A stretch of 8,955 nucleotides of DNA. Source: Nitrosomonadales bacterium. GTDB lineage: Bacteria > Pseudomonadota > Gammaproteobacteria > Burkholderiales > Sulfuricellaceae. Positions 1-6,859 of this stretch are shown in pieces. Location: the NCBI GenBank assembly GCA_003104895.1, contig PQAG01000159.1, forward strand, positions 10,656-19,610, read 5' to 3'. Made by a program: the position numbers and the translations under genes. Every line of letters begins with the position of its first letter. Position 1 is the stretch's first letter. The notes beneath the pieces were generated by a model. It ran no database searches and had not been told where the DNA came from. It saw nothing but the letters and a program-made list of their open reading frames with translations.

Positions 1-230
1 TCCTCGCTTTCCTTCTCCGGATTGGTATCGTCGAAGCGCAGGTTGCATTTGCCCCTGAAATCCAGCGCCAAGCCAAAATTCAGGCAGATCGACTTGGCAT
101 GGCCGACGTGCAGATAGCCGTTGGGCTCGGGCGGAAAGCGGGTGACGATGGATTGATGCCTGCCGCTTTTCAGGTCGTCTTCGATGATGCTGCGGATGAA
201 ATGGGGAACGGGTTCGCGCTCGCTGCTCAT
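1..230 (-). CDS. glnS: Glutaminyl-tRNA synthetase, N-terminal part (cut by window edge)
   Basis: Reading leftward from an ATG at 230, the first 76 codons encode the start of a class I aminoacyl-tRNA synthetase that charges tRNA-Gln with glutamine in the cytoplasm. The segment FPPEPNGYLHVGHAKSICLN (about residues 31-50) contains the HIGH-type ATP-binding signature as HVGH. It is the very conserved GlnRS form, followed by NFGLALDF and LRFDDTNPEKE, in which the acidic residues also fit GlnRS. GluRS has the related motif FAPSPTGxLHxGG, which does not match. The remaining roughly 480 residues, including the KMSKS loop and anticodon-binding domain, lie outside the window. No clear Shine-Dalgarno sequence precedes the ATG. 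The chosen start gives a short hydrophilic leader (MSSEREPVPHFIRSII) typical of the family. The gene is divergent from the efflux operon. Confidence 0.96.
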   Translation of the reverse strand, partial: MSSEREPVPHFIRSIIEDDLKSGRHQSIVTRFPPEPNGYLHVGHAKSICLNFGLALDFRGKCNLRFDDTNPEKESE

Positions 231-262
231 GACGGTGGCTTTGGCTGATAAATTGATCGCCG

Positions 263-268
263 ATTTTA
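263..268 (-). promoter_or_regulatory. Possible glnS -10 element
   Basis: On the minus strand the hexamer TAAAAT (plus-strand 263-268) lies about 33 bp before the glnS ATG and resembles a sigma70 -10 box. It would give a leader of about 25 nt. No good -35 hexamer sits 16-18 bp upstream; the closest sequences are GC-rich (CGCGAC). The call rests on the -10 match and its position alone. Confidence 0.3.
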
Positions 269-312
269 CCCGAAAAACCCCTCCGGTCGCGCACTGTTCT
301 GTGCGCCGGTCA

Positions 313-349
313 GCGCATTGCCACTTGACAGACCTCCCCGGCAATGCGC
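313..349. promoter_or_regulatory. Perfect 10-bp inverted repeat around a consensus -35 box (possible operator)
   Basis: The arms GCGCATTGCC (313-322) and GGCAATGCGC (340-349) are exact reverse complements, separated by 17 bp. The spacer contains TTGACA (325-330), a perfect sigma70 -35 hexamer pointing toward the efflux genes. The right arm covers where the -10 would lie (348-354, a poor match such as CAAATT). A second, imperfect dyad shares the right arm: CCGGCAAT (338-345) with ATTGTCGG (352-359), 7 of 8 bases complementary. This arrangement suits a repressor or MerR-like regulator of the adaptor/permease operon. It could also form a stem-loop in RNA that starts further upstream. Neither use is proven, and no regulator gene lies in the window. 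Confidence 0.45.
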
Positions 350-354
350 AAATT
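325..354 (+). promoter_or_regulatory. Candidate promoter of the efflux operon
   Basis: TTGACA at 325-330 matches the -35 consensus fully. The -10 candidates are weak: GCAAAT at 348-353 (17-bp spacer) or CAAATT at 349-354 (18-bp spacer), each 3 of 6. A strong -35 with a poor -10 is common at promoters that need an activator, which fits the overlapping inverted repeat. Initiation near 361 would leave a 20-30 nt leader before the adaptor gene. The -35 match is seen directly; promoter activity is inferred. Confidence 0.35.
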
Positions 355-389
355 GTCGGTTATTCAGTCATTTATGGCATATGACCCCC

Positions 390-1400
390 ATGAAGCATAT
401 CTTTCTGCCCGCTCTTGCGGCCATTTTTCTTGCCGCCTGCGACAAGTCCACGCCGCCGCCCCTCCCGCCCCCCGTGGTAAAAACCCTGACGGTCAGCCAG
501 AGTTCTGCGGACGCCGGGCGCGCCCATAGCGGCGAGATCCGCGCCCGCTACGAAACGCCCCTGGCCTTCCGCATCGGCGGCAAGATGCTGGAACGCAGGG
601 TGGATACAGGTGCTGCAGTCAAGACGGGTCAGTTGCTGGCGCGCCTCGACCCCGCCGATGTCCGGCTGGCAGTTGATCAGGCCGAAGCCCAGCGTGCCCT
701 CGCCCTGGCCGAGGCCAAGCGCTACCGCAATCTCCATGCCAGGAATTTCGTCAGCGCCGCCGCCCTGGATGCCAGGGAAACAACGCTGGCAACCGCCAAA
801 GCCCAGGCCGCCATGGCTCGCAACCAGGCTGCCTATGCAGACCTCAACGCCGATCATGACGGTGTCGTCGCCGCCGTGCTGGCAGAGCCCGGCCAGGTGG
901 TGAGCGCCGGACAGCCGGTGCTGCGCATCGCGCGGGATGGGGAGCGGGAAGCCGCCATCGCCGTGCCCGAAGCCGCCGTGACTGGCCTCAAGCCGGGCAT
1001 GGCGGCGGAGATCAGCCTGTGGAGCGGCGGGCAGACTTACCAGGGGAGGCTGCGGGAGATCTCGCCTGCGGCCGACCCGGCGACCCGCACCTACGCGGCC
1101 CGGGTTTCCATTCTGGATGCCGATGCCGGCCTGGCCCTGGGCATGACGGCCAGTGTCCGCTTCGCCACCAGGTCCAGCCCCGCCCCCGTGGTGCCCCTTG
1201 CCGCCCTGTTCCAGCAAGGACAGGGATTCGCCGTCTGGGCGGTAGGCAGCGATTCAACCGTCAGCCTCAAGCCCGTGACGGTGGCGGGCTACACCGATGC
1301 CGGCGCGAGGATTGCCGCCGGCCTCCAGCCGGGCGACCGCATCGTCGCCGCGGGGGTGCACAAGCTGACCGCAGGACAGAAAGTGCGGATCGCGCCATGA
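390..1400 (+). CDS. RND efflux periplasmic adaptor (membrane fusion) lipoprotein
   Basis: This 336-residue protein of the HlyD/AcrA family should bridge the inner-membrane RND pump and an outer-membrane channel. From the ATG at 390 the N-terminus is a lipoprotein signal, MKHIFLPALAAIFLAAC, with lipobox LAAC and acylated Cys17. Asp18 follows; Asp at +2 is the classical inner-membrane retention signal in E. coli. A Pro-rich stretch (21-28) precedes a split lipoyl half-motif (about 55-90, RIGGKMLERRVDTGAAVKTG), an Ala-rich helical hairpin (about 90-150), the second lipoyl half (about 152-180, HDGVVAAVLAEPGQVVSAGQ), a beta-barrel (about 185-262) and a membrane-proximal domain (about 265-336). An in-frame ATG at 381 would add only MTP. 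Neither start has a convincing ribosome site. The stop overlaps the permease start as ATGA, so translation is probably coupled. Confidence 0.93.
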   Translation: MKHIFLPALAAIFLAACDKSTPPPLPPPVVKTLTVSQSSADAGRAHSGEIRARYETPLAFRIGGKMLERRVDTGAAVKTGQLLARLDPADVRLAVDQAEAQRALALAEAKRYRNLHARNFVSAAALDARETTLATAKAQAAMARNQAAYADLNADHDGVVAAVLAEPGQVVSAGQPVLRIARDGEREAAIAVPEAAVTGLKPGMAAEISLWSGGQTYQGRLREISPAADPATRTYAARVSILDADAGLALGMTASVRFATRSSPAPVVPLAALFQQGQGFAVWAVGSDSTVSLKPVTVAGYTDAGARIAAGLQPGDRIVAAGVHKLTAGQKVRIAP

Positions 1401-4400
1401 ACCTCTCCGAGTGGTCCCTGAAACACCCGTCCATTGTGCTCTACCTGATGGTCGTGCTCATGGCGGCGGGCGTCATGTCCTATTTCAAGCTGGGCCGCGC
1501 CGAGGACCCGGACTTCACCTTCAAGGTCATGGTGGTGCGCACGCTCTGGCCCGGCGCCGAGGCGCGCGAGGTGGAGCTGGAACTGACGGAACGCATCGAG
1601 AAGGAACTGTCCGGGACGCCCTGGGTGGATGTGCTGAACTCGGCCTCCAAGCCCGGCGAGTCCCTGGTGTTCGTGATCCTCAAGGACTACACGCCCAAGC
1701 CAGAAGTGCCGGAAGCCTGGCGCCAGGTAAGGAAGAAACTGGACGACATCCGCAACACGCTTCCCGCCGGCGTGCAGGGGCCGTTTCCCAACGACGAGTT
1801 CGGCGATGTGCAGGTCAATATCTTCGCGCTCACCGGCGACGGCTTCGACCTCGCCGCCCTGCGCCGGGAAGCGGACCGCCTGGCGCGGGAGCTGAGGCAC
1901 GTGCCCGACGTGAAGAAGGTGGAACTGATCGGCGTCCAGCAGGAAAAAATCTATGTGGAAACGACTCCGGCGCGCCTGGCCGCCCTGGGGCTGACGCCGA
2001 ACCAGGTTTTCGATGCGCTCCAGCGCCAGAACGCGGTGGCCGCCGCCGGCTTCATCGAGACCGCAACGGACCGGGTGCGCCTGCGGGTCAGCGGCCCCTT
2101 CGACTCCGTGGACAGCATCCGCGGCATGGACCTGGCCGTTGCCGGCCAGCACTTCACCTTAAGCGACATCGCCGAGGTAAGGCGCGGCTTCGCCGATCCG
2201 GCAAGCCCGGGCATGCGGGTGGGCGGCAAAGATGCCATCGGCATCGGCGTGGTGATGGACAAGGGCGGCGATGTCATCCACCTGGGCGAGTATCTCAAGG
2301 CAGCCATGAGCAGGCTGGCGGCCGACCTGCCGGCGGGCATCGAAGTGCATACGGTGGCCAGCCAGCCCGAGATCGTGCAGATGTCGATCCGGCTTTTTGT
2401 CCAGTCACTGGCCGAGGCCATCGTCATCGTCCTGGCGGTGAGCTTTCTGTTCCTGGGCTGGCGCACCGGCACGGTGGTGGCGCTGTCGATTCCCCTGGTG
2501 CTGGCGGTGACCTTCTTCCTGATGAAGATTTTCGGCATCGACCTGCAGCGCATCTCGCTGGGCGCCCTGGTCATCGCCCTGGGCCTGCTGGTGGACGATG
2601 CCATCATCGCCGCCGAAATGATGGTAGTGAAAATGGAACAGGGCTGGGACAAGTTCAAGGCGGCCACCTTCGCCTATACCTCCACCGCCTTCCCCATGCT
2701 CACCGGCACGCTGATCACCGCGGCGGGCTTCACGCCCGTAGGCTTCGCCAGGTCGGCAGCGGGCGAATATACCTTCTCGATCTTCGCCGTGGTCACCATC
2801 GCCCTGCTGGTGTCGTGGGTCGTGGCCGTGGTGTTTACTCCTTACCTGGGCTACAGGCTGCTCGACGCGGAGAAACTGGCCGGAATCGGCCGCAAGCACG
2901 GCGGCGACATCTACGGCTCGCCCTTCTACCGGCGCTTCCGCGACCTCGTGGTGTGGTGCCTGCGCCACCGCAAGACGGTCATCCTCGCCACAGCGCTCAT
3001 CTTCATGGCTTCCATCGCCACCTTCGGCACAGTGGTGAAAAAGCAGTTTTTCCCCTCCTCCTCCCGCCCCGAACTGCTGATCGAGCTGTGGCTGCCCCAG
3101 GGCGCTTCCCTCAAGGCCACCGGGGCCGAGGTGCGGCGCGTGGAAAAACTCCTGGCGGGCGATCCGGCCATCGCCTCACAGTCCGCCTATGTGGGCAATG
3201 GAGCGCCGCGCTTCTACCTGCCCCTGGACCAGCAACTATTCAACGACAACTTTGCCCAGTTCGTGGCGGTAACCAAGGGGCTGAAGGAACGCGAAGACCT
3301 GAAGCAGCGCCTGGAACAACGTTTTTCCGGTGATGATGGCGCCTGGTCCGGCTTGCGGGCGCGCGTCCTGCGCCTGGAAAACGGCCCTCCCGTGGGTTTC
3401 CCGGTCCAGTTCCGGGTCATGGGCGAGAATCTGGAACAGTTGCGGGCCATTGCCGGGCAGGTGGCGGCGATCATGCGTGCCGACCCCAACCTCCAGAACG
3501 TCCACCTCGACTGGAACGAGAAGGTGAAGAGCGTGCAGGTCGCCATCGACCAGGACCGGGCACGCCTCCTGGGCGTTGCCAGCCAGGACGTGGCGCTGAC
3601 CCTGCAGGCCTGGCTCAAGGGCGCCGCCATCACCCAGTTCCGCGAAGGCGACCAGTTGATCGACGTAGTCTGGCGCGGCAGCGGCGCCAACCGTGATTCC
3701 CTCGATGGCCTGCCTGAACTGGACATCGCCACCGCCAGCGGCCGCCATGTGCCGCTGGCCCAGGTGGCCAGACTGGAGCCGGTGCTGGAGGAAGGCATCG
3801 TGTGGCGGCGCGACCGGCTGCCGACCATCACGGTACGCGCCGATCTCGCGGGCAAAACGACGGGCCCGGCGGTGTCGGCCCTCCTCAATCCACGGCTCGA
3901 TCCGATACGCGCCCAGTTGCCGCCGGGATTCCGCATCGAGATGGGCGGCACGGTGGAGGAATCGGCCAAGGGCGAGAAATCCATCCAGGCGGTGATGCCG
4001 CTCATGGTAATCGGCGTGATCACCCTGCTGATGATCCAGCTCCAGAGCATGCGCCGCACCATCATGGTGCTGCTGACTGCGCCCCTCGGCCTGATCGGCG
4101 TCACCCTGTCGCTGCTGGCGTTCCAGGTGCCGTTCGGCTTTGTCGCCCAGCTCGGCGTCATCGCCCTGATGGGCATGATCCTGCGCAACTCGGTAATCCT
4201 GGTGGACCAGATCGACCAGGACGAGAAGGCCGGCAAAAGCACCTGGGAAGCCATCGTCGGCTCCACCGTGCGGCGCTTCAGGCCCATCACCCTGACGGCG
4301 GCGGCAGCGGTGCTGGCCATGATCCCCCTGACGCGCCAGATCTTCTGGGGTCCCATGGCCGTGGCGATCATGGGCGGACTGGTCATCGCCACTGCCCTCA

Positions 4401-4456
4401 CCTGCCTGTTCCTGCCTGCCCTCTATGCCGCCTGGTACCGGGTAAGGGAGGAATAG
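1397..4456 (+). CDS. RND multidrug efflux permease, TriC-like
   Basis: This is a full-length (1019-residue) inner-membrane proton/drug antiporter of the HAE1-type RND family. TM1 is at about 11-30, followed by a large periplasmic porter loop to about 330, a helix bundle TM2-TM6 (about 335-495), TM7 (about 526-545), a second porter loop to about 860, and TM8-TM12 to the end. The TM4 signature GLLVDDAIIAAEMM contains Asp400-Asp401, matching the proton-relay Asp407-Asp408 of AcrB. At the position of AcrB Lys940, TM10 (GMILRNSVILVDQ) has Arg930, which I believe is usual for this subgroup. Segments such as RTLWPGAEAREVE, GPFPNDEFGDVQ and STAFPMLTGTLITAAGF recall the P. aeruginosa triclosan pump TriC; this is from memory, not an alignment. 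The start lies inside the adaptor stop (ATGA). No outer-membrane factor follows, so a TolC-like protein encoded elsewhere is expected. The substrate is unknown. Confidence 0.95.
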   Translation: MNLSEWSLKHPSIVLYLMVVLMAAGVMSYFKLGRAEDPDFTFKVMVVRTLWPGAEAREVELELTERIEKELSGTPWVDVLNSASKPGESLVFVILKDYTPKPEVPEAWRQVRKKLDDIRNTLPAGVQGPFPNDEFGDVQVNIFALTGDGFDLAALRREADRLARELRHVPDVKKVELIGVQQEKIYVETTPARLAALGLTPNQVFDALQRQNAVAAAGFIETATDRVRLRVSGPFDSVDSIRGMDLAVAGQHFTLSDIAEVRRGFADPASPGMRVGGKDAIGIGVVMDKGGDVIHLGEYLKAAMSRLAADLPAGIEVHTVASQPEIVQMSIRLFVQSLAEAIVIVLAVSFLFLGWRTGTVVALSIPLVLAVTFFLMKIFGIDLQRISLGALVIALGLLVDDAIIAAEMMVVKMEQGWDKFKAATFAYTSTAFPMLTGTLITAAGFTPVGFARSAAGEYTFSIFAVVTIALLVSWVVAVVFTPYLGYRLLDAEKLAGIGRKHGGDIYGSPFYRRFRDLVVWCLRHRKTVILATALIFMASIATFGTVVKKQFFPSSSRPELLIELWLPQGASLKATGAEVRRVEKLLAGDPAIASQSAYVGNGAPRFYLPLDQQLFNDNFAQFVAVTKGLKEREDLKQRLEQRFSGDDGAWSGLRARVLRLENGPPVGFPVQFRVMGENLEQLRAIAGQVAAIMRADPNLQNVHLDWNEKVKSVQVAIDQDRARLLGVASQDVALTLQAWLKGAAITQFREGDQLIDVVWRGSGANRDSLDGLPELDIATASGRHVPLAQVARLEPVLEEGIVWRRDRLPTITVRADLAGKTTGPAVSALLNPRLDPIRAQLPPGFRIEMGGTVEESAKGEKSIQAVMPLMVIGVITLLMIQLQSMRRTIMVLLTAPLGLIGVTLSLLAFQVPFGFVAQLGVIALMGMILRNSVILVDQIDQDEKAGKSTWEAIVGSTVRRFRPITLTAAAAVLAMIPLTRQIFWGPMAVAIMGGLVIATALTCLFLPALYAAWYRVREE

Positions 4457-4464
4457 GACAGCAG

Positions 4465-4487
4465 CATTCCATGCATCCATGAGAATG
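4465..4487 (+). terminator. Weak hairpin after the efflux operon
   Basis: CATTCCATG (4465-4473) can pair with CATG-A-GAATG (4478-4487), giving a 9-bp stem with one bulged A and a CATC loop, 8 nt after the permease stop. It is AT-containing and lacks a following U-run (GTGTAAAACATC follows). Intrinsic termination would therefore be inefficient at best, and the hairpin may be incidental. Confidence 0.2.
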
Positions 4488-4505
4488 GTGTAAAACATCA
4501 GTTCT

Positions 4506-4514
4506 TGCTAGAAT
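4506..4514 (+). promoter_or_regulatory. Extended -10 promoter for the TPR/L,D-transpeptidase block
   Basis: The sequence TGCTAGAAT (4506-4514) is a TGn extended -10 followed by TAGAAT (5 of 6 against TATAAT). The -35 region about 17 bp upstream (TGGTGT, 4486-4491) is poor, as is common for extended -10 promoters. Transcription would start near 4521, leaving a leader of about 26 nt that carries AGAGA (4535-4539), a plausible ribosome site 7 nt before the ATG at 4547. A short AT-richer stretch within otherwise GC-rich DNA supports the call. Confidence 0.55.
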
Positions 4515-4546
4515 CCCGGCGTTATCCGTTCAATAGAGATTCATCG

Positions 4547-5608
4547 ATGCGCCGTTCCCGCATGCTGCCATTTTTCTCCATCCTTGCCGCAGCGCTGCTG
4601 CTCGCCGTCACCCCCGCCCGTGCCGACGAGGCGCAGGAAATCAGCCGCCTGCTCAAGCAGGGCCAGCAGGAAAAAGCGCTGGAACGCGCCAACAGCTATC
4701 TTGCCACCCATCCCAAAGATGCCCAGGTACGCTTCATCAAGGGGCTGATCCTGACCGAGCAGAACAAGACCGGCGATGCGATCAAGGTCTTCACCAGCAT
4801 CACCGACGATTACCCGGAACTGCCCGAGCCCTACAACAACCTGGCCGTGCTGTACGCATCCCAGGGGCAGTACGAGAAAGCCAAGACGGCGCTGGAAATG
4901 GCGATCAACACCCACCCCAGCTATGCCACGGCGCATGAAAATCTCGGCGACATTTATGCCAAGATGGCGAGCCAGGCCTACGACAAGGCGCTGCAACTGG
5001 ACAAGGGCAATGCCAATGCCCAGTCCAAGCTGGCGCTGATCAAGGACATTTTCTCCAGACAGGGCAGCCGCGCACCCGCCAAGCCTGCAGTTGCCGCCAG
5101 CGCAGCGCCCGCCGCGGCACCTGTTGCCGTCCCGGCAAAAGTGGCCACCCAAACCGAATCCGCCAAGCCCGCCCCTGCAGCAGCCGCACCCCCCCCATCG
5201 GCAAAACCCAACATGGAAGCGGCAAAACCGGCCCCAGAGAAATCCGCCCCTGAAGCCAAGAGCGGCGACAATGCGGCGGTGCTGGCCAGCGTCGAAGCCT
5301 GGGCCCGGGCCTGGTCGTCCAAGGATGTGGCGGCCTATCTGAAGTTCTATGCTCCGGATCTTGTGCTCGCCAAGGGCGAAAGCCGCAGGAACTGGGAGCA
5401 GACACGGCAGGAACGCATCAGCAAGCCCAAGTCGATTTCGGTATCCATCGCTTCGCCCGAGGTCAAGCTGCTCGATGCCAGCCACGCCAAAGTCACTTTC
5501 AAACAGCACTATCGCGCCTCCAGCTTCAACAGCGAGACCTGGAAAACCCTGGTGATGGTCAAGTCGGACGGGAAATGGCTGATCCATGAAGAGCGTATCG
5601 GACGTTGA
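4547..5608 (+). CDS. Exported TPR protein with C-terminal Csd6-type NTF2-like domain
   Basis: This 353-residue protein starts with a Sec signal peptide (MRRSRMLPFFSILAAALLLAVTPARA, predicted cut after Ala26). Residues 27-170 form TPR-like helix pairs: a half-repeat QEKALERANSYLATHPKD, then TGDAIKVFTSITDDYPELPEPYNNLAVLYASQGQYEKAKTALE split over two repeats, and a compressed third repeat (AHENLGDIYAKMASQAYDKAL). A low-complexity Ala/Pro/Lys linker spans about 174-240. Residues 241-353 form an NTF2/SnoaL-like fold that visibly resembles the C-terminus of the next gene product: EAWARAWSSKDVAAYLKFY here, EAWRRDWESLDSERYLSHY there. No catalytic motif is apparent. A periplasmic scaffold or targeting partner of the downstream L,D-transpeptidase is my inference. 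An in-frame TTG at 4505 is rejected because it overlaps the promoter and would spoil the signal peptide. The stop overlaps the next start. Confidence 0.88.
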   Translation: MRRSRMLPFFSILAAALLLAVTPARADEAQEISRLLKQGQQEKALERANSYLATHPKDAQVRFIKGLILTEQNKTGDAIKVFTSITDDYPELPEPYNNLAVLYASQGQYEKAKTALEMAINTHPSYATAHENLGDIYAKMASQAYDKALQLDKGNANAQSKLALIKDIFSRQGSRAPAKPAVAASAAPAAAPVAVPAKVATQTESAKPAPAAAAPPPSAKPNMEAAKPAPEKSAPEAKSGDNAAVLASVEAWARAWSSKDVAAYLKFYAPDLVLAKGESRRNWEQTRQERISKPKSISVSIASPEVKLLDASHAKVTFKQHYRASSFNSETWKTLVMVKSDGKWLIHEERIGR

Positions 5609-6828
5609 TTAAAGGCAGACCAAAGCACTTCACGCGCGCTTTCCTGCTGTTGATGCTGGGGCTGGCAACAGCGCCCGCAGGCGGGATGGGGGATCTGTTG
5701 CCGCCGCTGCAATATGCGCGCAGCCACAGCAAGGACCCGGAAGCATTGCTGGTCAACATTCTCCTCAAGATCCGGCACAACCAGCTCGATACCGCCCTGC
5801 GCGACGTCGATGCCTTGCTCGACATCAAACCCAATTTCAAGCTCGCGCACCTGATCCGCGGCGACCTGCTCATGGCACGGGCAAAACCCCTGACGGCATT
5901 TGGCGGCGCGGATGGCGCAGAAGCCGAAAAGGTGGCGGATTTCCGGGATGAAGCGCGCGTGCGCCTGCAGCGTTACCTCGATCAGCCGCCAGCGGGCAAA
6001 ATTCCCAAATACCTGCTGCAGATGCAGCCGGAACAGCGCCATGCCATCGTGGTGGACACCAGCCGGTCACGCCTCTATCTGTTTGAAAACAACAATGGCG
6101 AACCGCGCTATGTCAGCGACTACTACATCACCCAGGGCAAGGCCGGCGCCGAAAAGGCGCGCGAGGGCGACCAGAGAACTCCGCTTGGCGTCTATTTCGT
6201 CACTTCCAGCCTGCCGGTCGAGAAACTCACCGACTTCTATGGCGTGGGCGCCTTCCCCCTGAACTACCCCAACGAATGGGACAGGCGGCTGGGCAAGAGC
6301 GGCCACGGCATCTGGCTGCATGGCGTGCCCAGGGATACCTACAGCCGCGCGCCAAGGGCGAGCAACGGCTGCGTGGTGCTCAGCAATCCCGACATGGCTG
6401 ACATAGGCAAATCGCTGCAGGCAGGGCTCACGCCGGTCGTCATCAGCGACAAGGTGGAATGGGTCGCCCCGGAGGAGTGGCGCAGCCAGCGCGAGCGTTT
6501 CAAGGGCGAACTGGAAGCCTGGCGCAGGGACTGGGAAAGCCTGGACAGCGAACGCTATCTCAGCCACTACTCGGGCAAATTCTTTGCCAACGGCCAGGAT
6601 TTCAATGCCTTCAGCACCCATAAGCGCCAGGCCCGCGCGGGCAAATCGGCGTTGCGGGTAAAAGTGTCCGATGTCAGCCTGTTCCAGTATCCTGGCAAGG
6701 AAAATATCATCGTGGTGACTTTCACCCAGGATTATCAGAGCAGCAACCTCAACAATGTCATGAAAAAACGCCAGTACTGGCAGCTGGAAAACGGCCAGTG
6801 GCGCATCATGTACGAAGGCGCGGCATAG
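5605..6828 (+). CDS. L,D-transpeptidase / L,D-carboxypeptidase family protein (YkuD domain, Csd6-like architecture)
   Basis: This 407-residue periplasmic enzyme should act on peptidoglycan stem peptides through a catalytic cysteine. The start is a TTG (5605) overlapping the previous stop (TGA 5606-5608). It supplies a proper signal peptide with a basic n-region (MIKGRPKHFTRAFLLLMLGLA); the next in-frame ATG (5653) would cut into the hydrophobic core. Residues 45-92 are TPR-like helices. The YkuD domain spans about 143-283 with HGIWLHG (His234, His239) and SNGCVV (Ser253, Cys256), matching the family pattern H...S-x-G-C, with Asn instead of the commoner His before Gly-Cys. Residues 300-407 form an NTF2-like domain. 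YkuD followed by an NTF2-like domain is the arrangement of H. pylori Csd6 and C. jejuni Pgp2, which act as L,D-carboxypeptidases in cell-shape control. Carboxypeptidase versus transpeptidase activity cannot be settled from sequence. Confidence 0.9.
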   Translation: MIKGRPKHFTRAFLLLMLGLATAPAGGMGDLLPPLQYARSHSKDPEALLVNILLKIRHNQLDTALRDVDALLDIKPNFKLAHLIRGDLLMARAKPLTAFGGADGAEAEKVADFRDEARVRLQRYLDQPPAGKIPKYLLQMQPEQRHAIVVDTSRSRLYLFENNNGEPRYVSDYYITQGKAGAEKAREGDQRTPLGVYFVTSSLPVEKLTDFYGVGAFPLNYPNEWDRRLGKSGHGIWLHGVPRDTYSRAPRASNGCVVLSNPDMADIGKSLQAGLTPVVISDKVEWVAPEEWRSQRERFKGELEAWRRDWESLDSERYLSHYSGKFFANGQDFNAFSTHKRQARAGKSALRVKVSDVSLFQYPGKENIIVVTFTQDYQSSNLNNVMKKRQYWQLENGQWRIMYEGAA

Positions 6829-6844
6829 CCGCCTGTTTCTTACC

Positions 6845-6853
6845 CGAGGAGAG
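6845..6853 (+). promoter_or_regulatory. Strong ribosome binding site of the periplasmic cyclophilin gene
   Basis: CGAGGAGAG at 6845-6853 lies 6 nt before the ATG at 6860 and is the best Shine-Dalgarno match in the window. It fixes the start of the exported cyclophilin. The 31-bp gap after the transpeptidase stop contains no evident terminator or promoter. Confidence 0.7.
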
Positions 6854-6859
6854 TCCGCC

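Noticed and set aside
283..309. Hairpin CCGG-(TCG)-CGCAC-loop-GTGCG-CCGG, followed on the minus strand by AGGGGTTTTT
   Set aside because: It resembles a terminator on the minus strand but lies upstream of glnS with nothing to terminate except antisense read-through. The stem is bulged and the T-run is offset by AGGGG, so it is too weak to call.
184..384. 66-codon plus-strand frame across the glnS start and the intergenic region
   Set aside because: It is antisense to glnS, shows no family resemblance, and runs through the inverted repeat and promoter.
318..389. Upstream extension of the adaptor gene to an earlier in-frame start
   Set aside because: It would put 21-24 non-conserved residues, encoded by the promoter and inverted repeat, ahead of an obvious lipoprotein signal peptide.
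1411..3333. 640-codon open frame on the plus strand in another frame of the permease gene
   Set aside because: The translation is Arg/Gly/His/Pro-rich as in GC-biased off-frame reading, with no domain, and the in-frame permease explains every conserved motif.
3236..4498. Long open frame (420 codons) on the minus strand opposite the permease
   Set aside because: It is antisense to a clearly conserved RND permease, and its translation is His/Gln/Arg-rich low-complexity sequence with no recognisable domain. High GC leaves few stop codons, so such shadows are expected. The same applies to 3214-4401 and 1951-2667 on the minus strand.
4505..4546. TTG start for the TPR protein 14 codons upstream
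   Set aside because: It falls inside the extended -10 promoter and would put a charged leader before a good signal peptide. The ATG at 4547 has a plausible ribosome site.
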